This document shows, piece after piece, positions 10,921 to 22,870 of a stretch of 64,000 nucleotides of DNA. The notes under the pieces were generated by a model. That model worked only from the letters and a program-made list of their open reading frames with translations, had not been told where the DNA came from and did not search any database. The stretch lies in contig NC_134434.1 in the NCBI RefSeq assembly GCF_030867145.1, forward strand, positions 9,114,001 to 9,178,000, in the 5' to 3' direction. The stretch comes from Opisthocomus hoazin. Taxonomy: Eukaryota; Chordata; Aves; Opisthocomiformes; Opisthocomidae. The position numbers and the translations under genes were made by a program. The stretch's first letter is position 1; the number at the start of each line of letters is the position of its first letter.

Positions 10921-13640
10921 GCTTGTTAAAAAAATGTGTCTGTTCACCAAATCAGACTACACTGTCTACGTGAGATTGAGGAAGACACAACACGTCAGCT
11001 GGACGTGAAGCATGATTTCCCCTTAGTCACTCTAGATTACTTGCTTGTCTGGAAGTCATGAAGCAAACTTCCTGTAACGCTCTCTCTTTTTTGTGTTTCT
11101 GGATTGTATAAACGGCTTTGCCAGGCGAGAGACCTTTCAGAAATCTGAACTTGCATGAATGGTATCTGAAGTACGCTAATTTAAAGAAAATAGAATATTA
11201 TCAGTAGTTCTTACATATCTTTCCTTAGGTCATCAGAAGAGAACTGTATTTCCTAACCCTGTGTCATCTAAAGAAAGCAGGGGTTTATTTCCATCAGCAA
11301 CTACTATTGAAAATTAGAATCAGAACTAATAATTTGATTTTTAGGTAAATCAAGTTTCATTTAGCTACATGAAGTGTATCTACATATAATTTCAGAATAG
11401 TACAATTACTAAAGGGATTTAGTTAATTTGTTTATCTGAATCACCTCTGGTTTAAAACACAACAGTGAAATTTGGCCTCAGATGATTTTCCAGATCTGAG
11501 CACACAAAAACTATAGTGCATATCCCAGCATAATCTACACTCTGCAGCGGGCCTCTCAAAGCACTCATCAGAATCAATACATAGTAGGTCAATGTCTAAA
11601 TCCATATATCCTGCTGACTGGTTGCATACTTGTTTTCCTTACTTCTTACTTCAGAGTTGCCTAACCTATCAATCGCATTATCTTTTGTTACCCTTCCTCA
11701 TTGCCCGCCCCCTCCCCTCAAATTAGCTGTCATCTTCTCCAAGGTACCTTCAGACAGTCCCTAGTCATGCAGTTAAATGCATGTTAGTTCCCCATATGAG
11801 TAACTGAAGGCTTCTAGTGACTCAACAGTGCCTGAAATTGGTAAATTTTAATCTGAGCAGTGAGTCAAAAAGATTACAGTCTACACAACATCGATTTTAG
11901 GATCAGTGTAGAAACACATATATACCTAAAACAAATGCAGAAAATGTCCTGGTTTTATAGATGGAAAGAAAAGGAAATATTTTTCCCTTTGAGCAAAAAA
12001 AGGACACAAATTTGGAAGAGAAACAGATTTTCTGTTCTTATCAAACACTAGTGAGTTCAGTCAGATTTAGGCTAAAGGTAGGTTTCAGCCACCTTTAGAA
12101 CCACCTGCAGAGTCACAGCTTCTGAATACATGTCTGTGGACCCACCAGTGCACTGTGAAATAGCAACACTTACAAGTAGCTACACAAAGAAAGAAAACAG
12201 ACACACCCTCTGAAAATGCTGCATTTTAGGGAAGTAAAGCAGGGTATACCCTGGCTAAAAATACACCACTAAGCTCAAAAGCACTTCTAAGTTTCCAGTC
12301 TTAAGGCTATGTCCCAGCTCATCATGGCCTAACTCCACAACAAGACAAGACTCAGGATTACACAAACTATTTAGCCTACCACTCTCATTCTTGTTTCTGT
12401 GGAAAAATTATTCTAAGACACAGGCCCACGAGAGCCATGGCTCATTCCAAAGATGCTTACCTAGACAATCAGAGGAGCAGATTTATGAGAAACATCATGC
12501 AGGGACTCTGAAAGTGAAGATGGACATAGGCTACCTTGATGAAACATAAAAACTAAAATATGATTCAGAAAAGTCTTTCTTTCAAGTGCAGCTTTCCTTC
12601 AAATGAATAAACTTATTTCCACAGAGCCCCAAGGAGTGTATTTGGTATATATTATACAAACAATACATACAAAAAATTCAGAACTAACATTTTAAAGATG
12701 ATCTTATAAATAAAAGTAGCCGACTTTACAGCTTGCAAAGGACTCCACAGGAATTTTTGATCGCCTCTGAAATTTGAGTGTTGTTATTTAGGAGCTAAAT
12801 GGCACGTTTAAATTGTTTTTTCATCCAGGCTAGAAGAATTTGATTTCCATGTCTCTTTTCCATGTCTTATCTGTACGACAACTGAGAGTTCATATTTTTG
12901 AAGACTATATACATGTTTGTAGGTACAGTTCATGTTCCGCAACTGCATCTTGAGAGTAATATAAAAACCCCTTGTTTTCATACTTGCTTTAGAAACAAAC
13001 TAAAAATTACTGAAACCTCAACTCAGAACATTACTGGCCTTTCTGCAATAAAGATCTTACAAGGGCTCTTTGTACAACATGAGCTGCTATGTTTACCTTT
13101 TGAATCAAAGGCAGAGGTGTATGCACTGCAGAGTGTACAGTTAGCTGTGTATGAAACCATTTGAAATGTTCAATGTTACTATTAACATTCTTAAAAGCAC
13201 TGCAGTGAAAATCTGTGATTGATACAAGAGACTCCATTCAAGTGCAAATCAGAAAACATAGCCTTAAAAACAAAGTATCTATAAAAGCTTAATAAGAATA
13301 CATGTTTACAGGCACTTTTAAGGTAGTATTTGGGACTCACCTACAAACTGCAGGCAGCAAAGAGTACCACTGGAATTTGGAACAGGAAGCAGCAACCACC
13401 CAAAACTGTTATGATACACAGAAGCATTTCTACAGTTCAGGAGGTGCTAAAGAAGACATTTGCTGTCAGAAGCCCTAAGTTCCAGAGCAATGAAGCTTTG
13501 TCCTAATGTCAGCTACCCTCTTCCTATTTATACCCTGTGACAACAATATTCCAGTCCCTTCTGCATTTTTGGAAGCCTGATCAGGCAAAAATTTCCAGCA
13601 TTCTCTGACTGTCTTTACTGATGCAAATGGAAAACACTGG
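10921..13640. other. Intergenic, no gene seen
   Basis: AT-rich unique-looking DNA. No exon, RNA gene or clear mobile element could be supported. Confidence 0.45.
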
Positions 13641-13659
13641 ATTCACTGCATCGCTGTTT

Positions 13660-13870
13660 GTAACGGAAACAATCTAGGAATCTCATGAAGCTCATAGGAA
13701 GAAAATGTAAAGTTCTGCACCTGGAGAGGAATAACCCCACGCACCTGTACAACCTGGGGACCAACCAGCTGGAAAGCTGAGAGTCCTGTCCAACAACAAA
13801 CTGTGCCAGCAAGCCAGCAATGTGCCCGTCTATTCAGAATATCATTAGCCTTCCTTGCCGCAAAGGCACA
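13660..13870 (+). mobile_element. Old CR1 LINE fragment, plus orientation
   Basis: A diverged piece resembling the CR1 reverse-transcriptase 3' region: ATGTAAAGTTCTGCACCTGG at 13705-13724, followed by a track corresponding to the usual 'rnNPHxQYRLG ... LxxSWxxDLGVLVDNKL' region with small gaps. There is no open frame and both ends are diffuse. The identification is by pattern against remembered CR1 consensus, so the limits are approximate. Confidence 0.65.
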
Positions 13871-15853
13871 AAACAAAAAATAACAAAAGTCAAACGAAAT
13901 ATGTATATAAAGAACACACCAGAATCCTTATTTATGTGGACACTAGTAAGGAATTATGGAGTGAAGGACTTTTTAGTGGAGGGTTGGTGGAATCTAGCAA
14001 CTATTAAGTATAACCCAATGACATTATACTTTCCTATTAAGAATCCCCTTTAACAAGAAACTAAGCTGAGACTTTCACAGTCTACTCTAGACAAAGAATT
14101 TGCCTGTCTAATGGTTCCTCATGAGTTAAGCAACACTTTTGAGAATATCTGTAATAAGTAGCATACGTATAGATGGAACAATACTAAGATGCAGAATTTT
14201 TTTAATTTAGTTAGAACTGTAAAGAATTTTTCAAAGCTCTTTCTGAAGTTAGATGCCTTAAGTCACTGCGTTTTGAGTTCTCTTTGCTGCACTTTAATAT
14301 TCCCTCTACTCATAAGTGTACTGCAGCATATTTAATGCTTAAACACATGCAACACAACTCAACATAACAGATATGGGGTTTGTGCCTTCCTCTCAGTTCA
14401 AAGTGTTTATGAGGTTATCCAGATTCTGTGCAGGCTTCTGCAAGCACAGCAACCATGTGTTCTGTTCACTTAAACTACTGCCTTGTTGAACACTGAATGA
14501 AATCCAATGATCTGGATGCTGATGTCGGGGGGTGTCATTTACCCTGGCATGTTATCCTCTATGAACACGTTCATTTCAGAAAATGTATTCTTCAAAAATA
14601 GTAGGAGCTGTCAACTACAAAAGTGAGACCACAGACCACTGGTCAGTTTTCTCAGCAGCTGGTCTATGCCTATGGATGTCCACTTCTGAAAAACAGACCA
14701 ATTGCAGTGACACTCCTCTGCCTCTAGAAAAAAACCTCACTGACCTCTGAAATGGTGCGAATGCAAGCGCTCTACAGCTGAATGCTAACCAGAGAGCACG
14801 GGTTGCACTCTGTGGACTAGGCTGAAGAGAGGTGGAGGCTTTGGTAGGGGCAATGCTAACAGATGTGAAGGACACACCAGTCGTCCTTTTTGTCCTTTTA
14901 ACATGTTTGGTTAACACCTCTTTCCTTATCTAGCCTCTTATATCATCTGAGTAGCTAGAAGAGATACTGATGATTTAGGTATTCTGCCAATCTAAATTTC
15001 ATTGTTACTCCTCTTCATTCCTAGGCACGTCTGTCCCTCCTGAAAGTATCTTCACAAAGTACCTGCCTCTAAGGTTTGAATTAAAAATTCTACTGGTGGC
15101 TATGCATTTCTACAATGTAGTGATTCAAGTTAAGTGGAGTAACAAAGCAGAAGATTTTGGAGGATGGAACTGTCCTCCTTAAGAAATTACAGTCAGAGGG
15201 TGGGGTCGTGACAAATAAAACTGTCTCCCTCTTGAAAACTGTAGGAGTTTTTCCAGTCCTTTGGGACTTACAGTGGAGACACTTCCTTTTCCTGGACAAC
15301 CAAGAATACCTGTCAAGACATATAAAAATGTCTTCACCTGCCAGACCCCATCAGTTTTGCTGGGCCTCAGGCATTGCACTGCTTGCTTCAGAAGCTTCAC
15401 AAGAATCAGTGATTTTTGCTCTTCTACAACTACCTTCATCTAGTTTGTAAGTGAATGGCCTAAATTCAGGTAATGGTAGACAATGAAAAACTGGTTTTAC
15501 TGATCTTTAAGATTAGCAATGTATGTCTCGCTGGCTGCATGTTATCTACCCAAAACAAACCACCCGGCCTTCCTCATCTTTGCACATTACTGCAATAAAT
15601 CCCTAAGCAGGTACAGATGGATACCAGAGCAAAATTGAACCAAAAGCCAAAGCAAACATAATACGCAGGGAAAAGAAAAAAACTTCTATGGCATCAAAAG
15701 AGTTTCAGATTCTCCCTCTGTATTACCTGATTTCATGGAGTGGCTTCTAAAATATCAGAAGCTACTAATCTGTGCAATACCATAGCTCTCATAAGACAAT
15801 AATGTATCCTCTTGTCCTGGTTAGAACCCTACCCCTGCCTATCTCCACATTTA
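13871..15853. other. Intergenic, no gene seen
   Basis: Non-coding, AT-rich. Short open frames here show no recognisable domain or splice signals. Confidence 0.4.
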
Positions 15854-16380
15854 AGCTGGAAAAGACCTTTAAGATCATAGAATCCAACCATAAACCTAAC
15901 GCTGCCAAGCCCACCACTAAGCCATGTCCCTAAGTCACATCTACTGGTCTTTTAAATACCTCCAGGGATGGTGACTCAACCATTTCCCTTCGCAGCCTGC
16001 TTCAATGCTTGATAACCCTTTCAGGGAAGAAGTATTTCCTAATATGCAATCTAAACCTCCCCTTGCACAACTTGAGGCCATTTCCTCCTGTCCAATATCA
16101 CCTGTCACTTGGGACAAGAGACCAAACCCCACCTCACTACAACCTCCTTTCAGGTAGTTGTAGGGAGTGATGAGGTCTCCCCTCAGGCTCGTTTTCTCCA
16201 AGCTGAACAACCCCAGTTCCCTCAGATGCTCCTCATAAAATTTGCTCTCTAGACCCTTCACCAGAACACGCTCCAGCACCTCAATGCCTTTCTTGTAGTG
16301 AGGGGCCCAAAACCGAACACAGTATTCGAGGTGTGGTCTCACCAGTGCCGAGTACAGGGGGTAGATCACTCCCCTACACA
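15854..16380 (-). mobile_element. CR1 LINE fragment, minus orientation
   Basis: The 3' part of a CR1 copy. The plus strand shows the degenerate CR1 3' end (GGAAAAGACCTTTAAGATCA, 15857-15876). The minus strand contains reverse-transcriptase C-terminal residues: [20 protein letters not shown], then [20 protein letters not shown] with [11 protein letters not shown]. The copy is 5'-truncated and partly open by chance. It is a different, more diverged subfamily from the copy at 3 kb. Confidence 0.9.
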
Positions 16381-16904
16381 CTGGACTGTGTGCAGTAAAC
16401 ACACAAAGGAGTGGAGAACCTACTCCTGAATTTCCTAAGGCCTGAGTAGCCTAAGGAGTGCTGCTTTCTGTAGTGCACTTTAGGAACCCACCACAACTTG
16501 TGTGGATGCTAAATAATAGCAATGACAACACACAGTTTTATAATTCAACACCCATTCAATTTTATAACTCCACATTTGTCTGAATAGCAGTAAAGCCACA
16601 GCAGATAAGTGCTTCTGCACTCCATCTCACTCCATCTAGACGTAAAAGGAGAGATATCTCCAGTAGATGTATTTGCAGATGGTGCTCGCTTGGTAAAGGA
16701 GGAGGGATGAGGAGGGAAGCCAGTAAGTTATCTGCAGGATGCACAATACCACAATCAAAACGACTAGGGGAAAAAAAAAGCAAGGAAGCTCATAAATGTC
16801 TTTCTTATGTGAGGAGACAACAAAGAAACTGTGATAACTCCTTGGAAAATAGAAACGGCTGCACAGAACAAACCTCAACTACAGACGCTAGTTCGTGCCT
16901 TTAA
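16381..16904. other. Intergenic, no gene seen
   Basis: AT-rich spacer between the CR1 fragment and the large CpG island. No feature supported. Confidence 0.4.
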
Positions 16905-18560
16905 GTCCACTGCTCAGGCCCCGCTCCTCTTGGCGGGGGGACAGCACTCCACGCGGGCAGGACCCAGCACCGCGCGGCGCTCCACGCAGGCAACGGAAAG
17001 CTCGTGTCGGAGCCTCGCGCGCCAGCCCGCACGGCCCACGCCACCCGCGGGGCTCCGCTTCGGGCTCTCCCGAGGGGCGGAGCCGGGCCGCACGCGGCTG
17101 GCGTGCCCCTGCGCGGGCGAACCTGTAGCGGCGGGAAGGAGTCACATGGCGGCGCTAGGACCCGGGCGCCCCCGCCCTGCCGTGGGAGGGGCGAGCAGCC
17201 ACCGACCGGCCGCGCCGAAGCGCTCCGCAGCCGGCGGTTCGCAGACGGGCTGGGGCGGGTCTGTCTGGGCGCACGGGGAAAGCGGGCGGCGGCCCGGCGC
17301 GAGCGCGGGCATCCTCACGCTGAGGCGCGGGACGTAACTCAGGTACTGAGGCGGAGCCGTCATGCGTGATGCTGCGGAGTGCTTGGCTGGCGCGCGGGGG
17401 CGAACGCAGTGGGGAGCGCGGGGGGATCCGGAGCCGGGTGAGCCGACTCCGGAGCGGCGGGCAGGCCGAGGGCGCATCTCTGCGTGGGGCTGCCCGGGGC
17501 CAGCGGACGCGCTCGAGCGCGGCCGCAGCTATGGACGAGAGTGACGCGGGCGTCGCGGCTTCATGCTTCGCCCGAAGGCTGCGCAGGGCGCCGGTGGGGC
17601 GGTGGGCACGGCGCGGGCTGTCCTCACCCCCCTGGGCGCCACCTCACGTGGGACGGCGGGACGCCTCTTCCCCCCTCCCCCCCCGCCTGCGTTTCTCCCC
17701 GCGCATGGGGCAGGCGGCCGCATTTCTTCCCGGGAAAGCCCCCGCTGCCGTACGGGTCGCCCAGCATCCCCCGCCGCCGTCGGCCTCACAGCGCTGTCCG
17801 GCGCTGAGCGGTGCTGGCGACCGAGCTCCGCTCCGGCTGCTGCAAGGGAGCGCAGCCCCCAGCTTCCCTCTTTGGCGGTCGGCTCACGCCTAGGCGCGTG
17901 CTGCCGCCGGCCCCAGCGCACGTACAGTACCACACCGGAGGCTCGTGAGGCGCCTGCCGGCTCCGGCTTTGTTCTCGCCATCGCTACCTTCAGGCCGGTA
18001 CCGGGCGATAAGGGTCCCCGCGTCGAGCTCCGCCTCCACGATCCGTTCGCTGCTGCTCACCATTTCAGTGTCGAGCCCCCGGCGGGTAAATGCCGGAGTT
18101 CCCTTTGTCACGGCGGTGACAGTTCAGATGCGCCAAAGCGAGCGACGCGCAGTCTGAGGGACCGTACCCTCACAAGGACATCGCCGTAGCCCCGGGCATG
18201 AACTCCGTTACTCTGTTCTGGGAGGGCTCTGAGAACGGTGAGGTGCTCGGGCCCGCAGTCCCGCGGCCGCATCTCAAGGCTGCGTGAGCATCTGCGCCGG
18301 CGGCGGCCCGAGGGCTGCGCGGGAGCCGTCTCGACTCCGGGCGGCGCGGGCTACGTGCCCGCCCCGCAGCGCCGCGCGGGTGGCCGTGGCCGTTGCCGTT
18401 GGCGGCGCCGCGACCGCCACCATTGTTCTCCCGACCCCGCTCCTCCCCCGCGGCGGGTCGCCGCTGCCGGTCTGCATCTGTTGGACAAGAGCCCTTTGCT
18501 ACCGCTCGAAATCCACGTGAAAAGGTCGGCGGCTTGCCTTACTCGAAACGGTTCTGTGGC
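16905..18560. promoter_or_regulatory. Large CpG island, promoter candidate
   Basis: About 1.6 kb of very GC-rich, CpG-dense DNA. It includes a palindromic CACGTG at 17645-17650, another at 18514-18519 and an ACGTG at 18353-18357 (E-box/HIF-type cores). A CACATGGCGGCGC element at 17143-17155 resembles a YY1 site. A plausible plus-strand splice donor, AACG|GTGAGG, lies at 18238. It could hold an untranslated first exon of SLC16A3, 7 kb downstream, or an unannotated non-coding RNA. Long frames on both strands here are typical of GC-rich DNA and resemble no known protein. Confidence 0.6.
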
Positions 18561-21500
18561 GAAAAGCAAAAGCGCACAAAAGTGGGGTTGAGTTGCAGCA
18601 ATACAACTTCCTCACCGGCGCACCGGCTGTGGAAACGCACGCTTGGTCAGCAGGTTTGCATGCTTTTGGGGTAAAGCAATTGGAAAACCGTTTAGTTTAG
18701 GATGTCACAGAGTGAAGTCATGTATGGTTTTGCAATGTTTATTTCAGAGGGAGCGGTAGTTTGTTAAGGCGTGGCAGTTGGCAGTTTAAAAATGTAAAAT
18801 GGAATCTATTAGTACAGTACACCTGTTTTGGTTCAGTCGGAAGTATAACTCAAGCTAAATTATAAAAATATTAAGGTAACTTTTGGAATTGTGACTGAAG
18901 TGGGAATTCACATATCTCGATGTACAACACCATGTTATGCAGCACTGTCCAAAGTGATTGTGTAAAATGACACCTCTTAGCCAGATGATCTTTTCCCACT
19001 ATATTCAGCTACATGTGCTGACCTACCTTGAGATACAGTGCATGTGCACTTCATATATCAGGGTAATTCCAAGGTATTCTGCAAAAATAAGCATGTATGT
19101 CAGGCTGGTGACAGGACTGGACTCTTAATTAGTATATATCTAGCTCTGTCACTTTTTGGTTTTATACTAGAAAAAATAGGCACACTTCTCTACTATAAAC
19201 AAGTGGCAGAATTTCTATTTTTCTAAAGCTCCAACACATCACAAAGCCACCATAGCTGCAGGGCTGAAATTAATTTTCATGATACATAAAGAATGAATAA
19301 TGAATGTAAGTATTCAACTGAAGTTGGGATTCTGCAACTTCTATTTTTGAAAGCATACAGAAAACAGGCAGATAATTCAAGTGCAACCGAAGGTATGTTT
19401 GTCACTTTTTCTGTGCACCCAGAAAGGGCATATGCTGTCTGGTCTTAAGGTGCCGCTGTGATGCTGATATTAATACACTTACAGTAATGGATGTGGTGTT
19501 AAAAAACCCATAGGCTTTAGAAAAATAAGTCCACTTTTCCAGAAACTGGGCATTTGATATGCAGACAATAATTAGGGAGGCTGACAGTGCTGTTGTTTTA
19601 GAACTAGTGTATTTGTTTCAAAGGTGGTACTTCAGAAGATTGAGCTGTTAGTTACTGTTGTATCTGTAATTAAAGAAAACATTAATGCAAGTATTTATCT
19701 CAAGATTAAAAGAGCTGTTTCTTTCTTGTTAAGAAGCAAGCCGCATTAATACTTCTTCTTTAAATGTGAAGTTAGTATGCAGATCTGTGGCTTATTCATT
19801 CGCTTATGGCCCAGTGTAAGCTAGGTGTACTTGTTCATAACACGCTTATTAAGGAAAAATAAAAAATCCCCCAAGAAACCAAAATGATAATATAATCTGT
19901 TTTTCCCAGATAATGTGAAGAACAGGGCTTTAACATTTTCATGATATAAAGACAAAATAAATAAGCACAACATCCCCTGTAAAGAACTTTACTCAGATAT
20001 TAGAATCTACACTGGTGTATTATTTGCTACACATCAAATTGCAGTGTGAATTTACTGTGTCATTGCAGTCTGCTAGTAACTTGTGAATGTACGTTACTTA
20101 CTGTGCTGTAGCAGTGAACACTGAAATGGTTTGAGGCTAAGTGGGGACTAGAGTTTGATTAATAGTAAGTGTTGGTATGGAGCATCACCTACAGCTACAG
20201 ACAGCACAGAATTACTCTATGGCTTATCCTAGGAGTTTGGAGAGAGAGAGATGAGGGAATGGTGAAAGCTGGCGAACACTTAAGAAAGGCAAATGTAGCA
20301 GAACCAGAAAACTCTCACTGATATAGCAGAGGAGGCTAAAATGGGAGAGTGAAAGTCACTGCAGGGCCTTGTGGGGAGGACAAGAGGTCAGGACAGGCAT
20401 CGGTAAATACAGTAATGATTTTGTAGGTAACAGGAGTTTGCAGCAGCCTTTGGGAATGAATGCGTAATTCAATTGGCTGATATTTAAGCAGGTAAGCCAC
20501 AAGAAATGCACTACCCTGTGCATTTCACTGGCCCATCAAAATGGCTTGTACGAAGTGTCTAAGAATGAGTTGTAATAAATAAAATTTGAATTAAAGATAT
20601 GTGCGTTAGTGCTTTGGAGCATCAGGACAGAGTTGAAGTCATGCTGAATAGGCAGATGTCAGCAATGTCAATGCAAAGGGTAGTTGCTTTATATGTAGAG
20701 GGCTATCACCAGGGTCTAGAGGATATTAAAATTATTTTTGCAGGGGTCATTTTTGGCCAAATTTCAATACAGTTGGTTAGTCTTAGGATTCCTCACTCAA
20801 AATCAAGGATAATCACACATATTTTGTTTAGTCTGCTTAGATTTTAATACCCTTGGGCAAATATAGGAGGTTTATAACTACTATTACCACAGTAGTGAGC
20901 AGTCTACACTTTTCAACGTATCCATACTCCCAACACCCTACGAAGAGAGAATCATTATTCTCTTCATTCCACAGATAGGAAACTGAAGGAGGATCTCTAC
21001 ATTGCTCAGCTTAGACCATCTTCCTTATTTTGTAATTGTACAGTTCTCAATCTAGTGGTGTTCCAGGCTGAATTCCAGTCTGAACTGGGTTCACTGCATG
21101 GAAGTTCATGTTTTATTTTTGATAACCGTTATTTATTTCTGTCCTAGGAATTCAAGGTTGGGTAGATTTCTGCCATAGTTAAAACAAGTTAATTCAGGGG
21201 AAGTTCTCAAGCTATGTAGATCAGCCTACATACTCACAGATGTCCTTCCTACTCATACTGCTGACCATGAAGTACTGCTATGTGACCAATAAGGGTATTG
21301 GCTAAGCACTGATAAATCTAGTATCAGTGTTGATACTGCCATTTCTAGCTGCTGCTTTTTGTAACACAAATGCTCTCCTTTTATATACACTGCACCATCA
21401 CACCGAACGTACCACCCACAATGGTAGCATCACCCAATATTTCCTCCTAACTGATCCTGTGTCATTTTCCACGGCAACAGGAAGACAGTCTCAGGAGCAT

Positions 21501-22399
21501 GAAACCCCACAGATTTAACTACATTTGCGCCATTTGTTTTACACATTACCAAAGCAAGAACCCATTTATGACAGGAGGAATCTAGAATAAATACTGACTT
21601 GTCTGTTGTGGAGATACTGAAACTGAGCTGCAGCCAGTTAAATGTCATCCTTTGCCTGCAAACAGGGCTGACCCAGCAAAAGCAGAAAGCAAAGCAAATG
21701 GTTGAAATAGTTACGCAGTAGCCTCCTGTCTTAGCAGGCTTTGGCAGTACCCCAGGACTGAAGTGAAATTCTAAGTAAAAATTTTGCCTGTGCAAATAAA
21801 CCACAAGCCCATCTCTTCTAACACTAACGATAGTTTCACGTTTCACAGGGGAACTTCCCCACTACTTCCTTATTTGTTCTTAAGGAGGTGAATACAGTCC
21901 AGCCTAGTAAGGCACACCACAACAGGCTGAAGGGAACAGGATGAAGTGCATCTTCTGCGGGGTTCATTTAGTTCTGGCTAATGTTGGTGTGTTTTCATGA
22001 GCTACTGATAGACTAAACCAGATGAACAAGTATGTGTGTGCACGTGTAGACCAATCTTAAAAGCACAGTGTTTGAAGGTCTGGTATGTTGGTTTATGGTG
22101 ATTTTTAGCCAAATGTGGTAACAGACATGATGAAGAGTAAATGGATGTTACTGTTTGTTTCCCCGTGGGCTTATTTTTATGAAGTTCTAGGGGTAGGCCA
22201 GGTTCCCCCACATCTGCAAGTCTATGTCTTTCATCACAGCAGAACAAAATCGTCTGAGAGACCATTCCTCTTACAGCACGCAAAGCTGGCAAGTTGCGTA
22301 GGCCGGGTGGAACAAAACACGTCTCTTACAAGGGTGACCTGCTCTGCTGAGCAAGGGAGAGAGCCAAGAACGGCCAGGGAGGAAGACGCTTCCACCTCC
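18561..22399. other. Non-coding stretch between CpG islands
   Basis: AT-rich DNA without recognisable coding exons. If transcription starts in the 17-18 kb island this would be SLC16A3 5' intron. No mobile element was recognised. Confidence 0.4.
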
Positions 22400-22870
22400 T
22401 CTGAGCGAACCGGGCTCCGTCGAGTGCGCGCCGCCGTTGCGAGCTCCGTGCGGAAGCGCGGCCCCAGCCCCGCCCGCACCGGGCCGCTGCACGCAAGGCG
22501 GAGAAACCGAGCTGCGCGACGCTGGCGCGCCGCGCTTGCGGGAAGCGCCGTCGGCTGCCTCCGCCGCAGTGACGGTAGGCGCCCCGCCCCTCCGCCCAGT
22601 CACGTCCTGCACGTCTCGGTGCGGTGGCCGCCAGCGCGCGCGCGCGCGCCCTGCTGGGGTGGCCCGCGCCGCCGCACGTCACAGTGGCAGGGTCACGCGG
22701 GACCCGGCCCGCGGGCTGGCGGGGCGGAGGCGCTTCCATGCAGCCTCTGCACGGAGGCCCGCGGCTCAGCGGCAGGCAGCGTGGCGGGAAGCCGGGCCTT
22801 CTTCTGGGCCGCGTTTGCGTCGGGCTCGGCGCGCCGGCTGCTGAGTTACCGTCCTGCCGGACGCGGTGAA
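22400..22870. promoter_or_regulatory. CpG island, candidate SLC16A3 promoter
   Basis: A short dense CpG island 2.5 kb upstream of the first SLC16A3 coding exon. It contains CCGCCC boxes near 22581-22597 and three CACGT elements (ACGTG on the minus strand) at 22601-22605, 22610-22614 and 22675-22679. ACGTG is the core of hypoxia-response elements, and mammalian SLC16A3 is a known HIF-1 target, so these are reasonable regulatory candidates. An alternating (GC)8 tract lies at 22634-22649. The start site and first-exon donor cannot be fixed from sequence alone. Confidence 0.62.
22634..22649. repeat. (GC)8 alternating tract
   Basis: Sixteen bases of perfect GC alternation inside the CpG island upstream of SLC16A3, a sequence type that can adopt Z-DNA under negative supercoiling. 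Confidence 0.9.

Noticed and set aside
10331-10973. Open frames of 142-195 codons around the leftmost island
   Set aside because: Same GC effect; a low-complexity composition and no recognisable protein.
16831-18591. Many overlapping frames of 60-208 codons on both strands
   Set aside because: They are Arg/Ala/Pro/Gly-rich and present in every frame of a GC-rich island, with no family resemblance.
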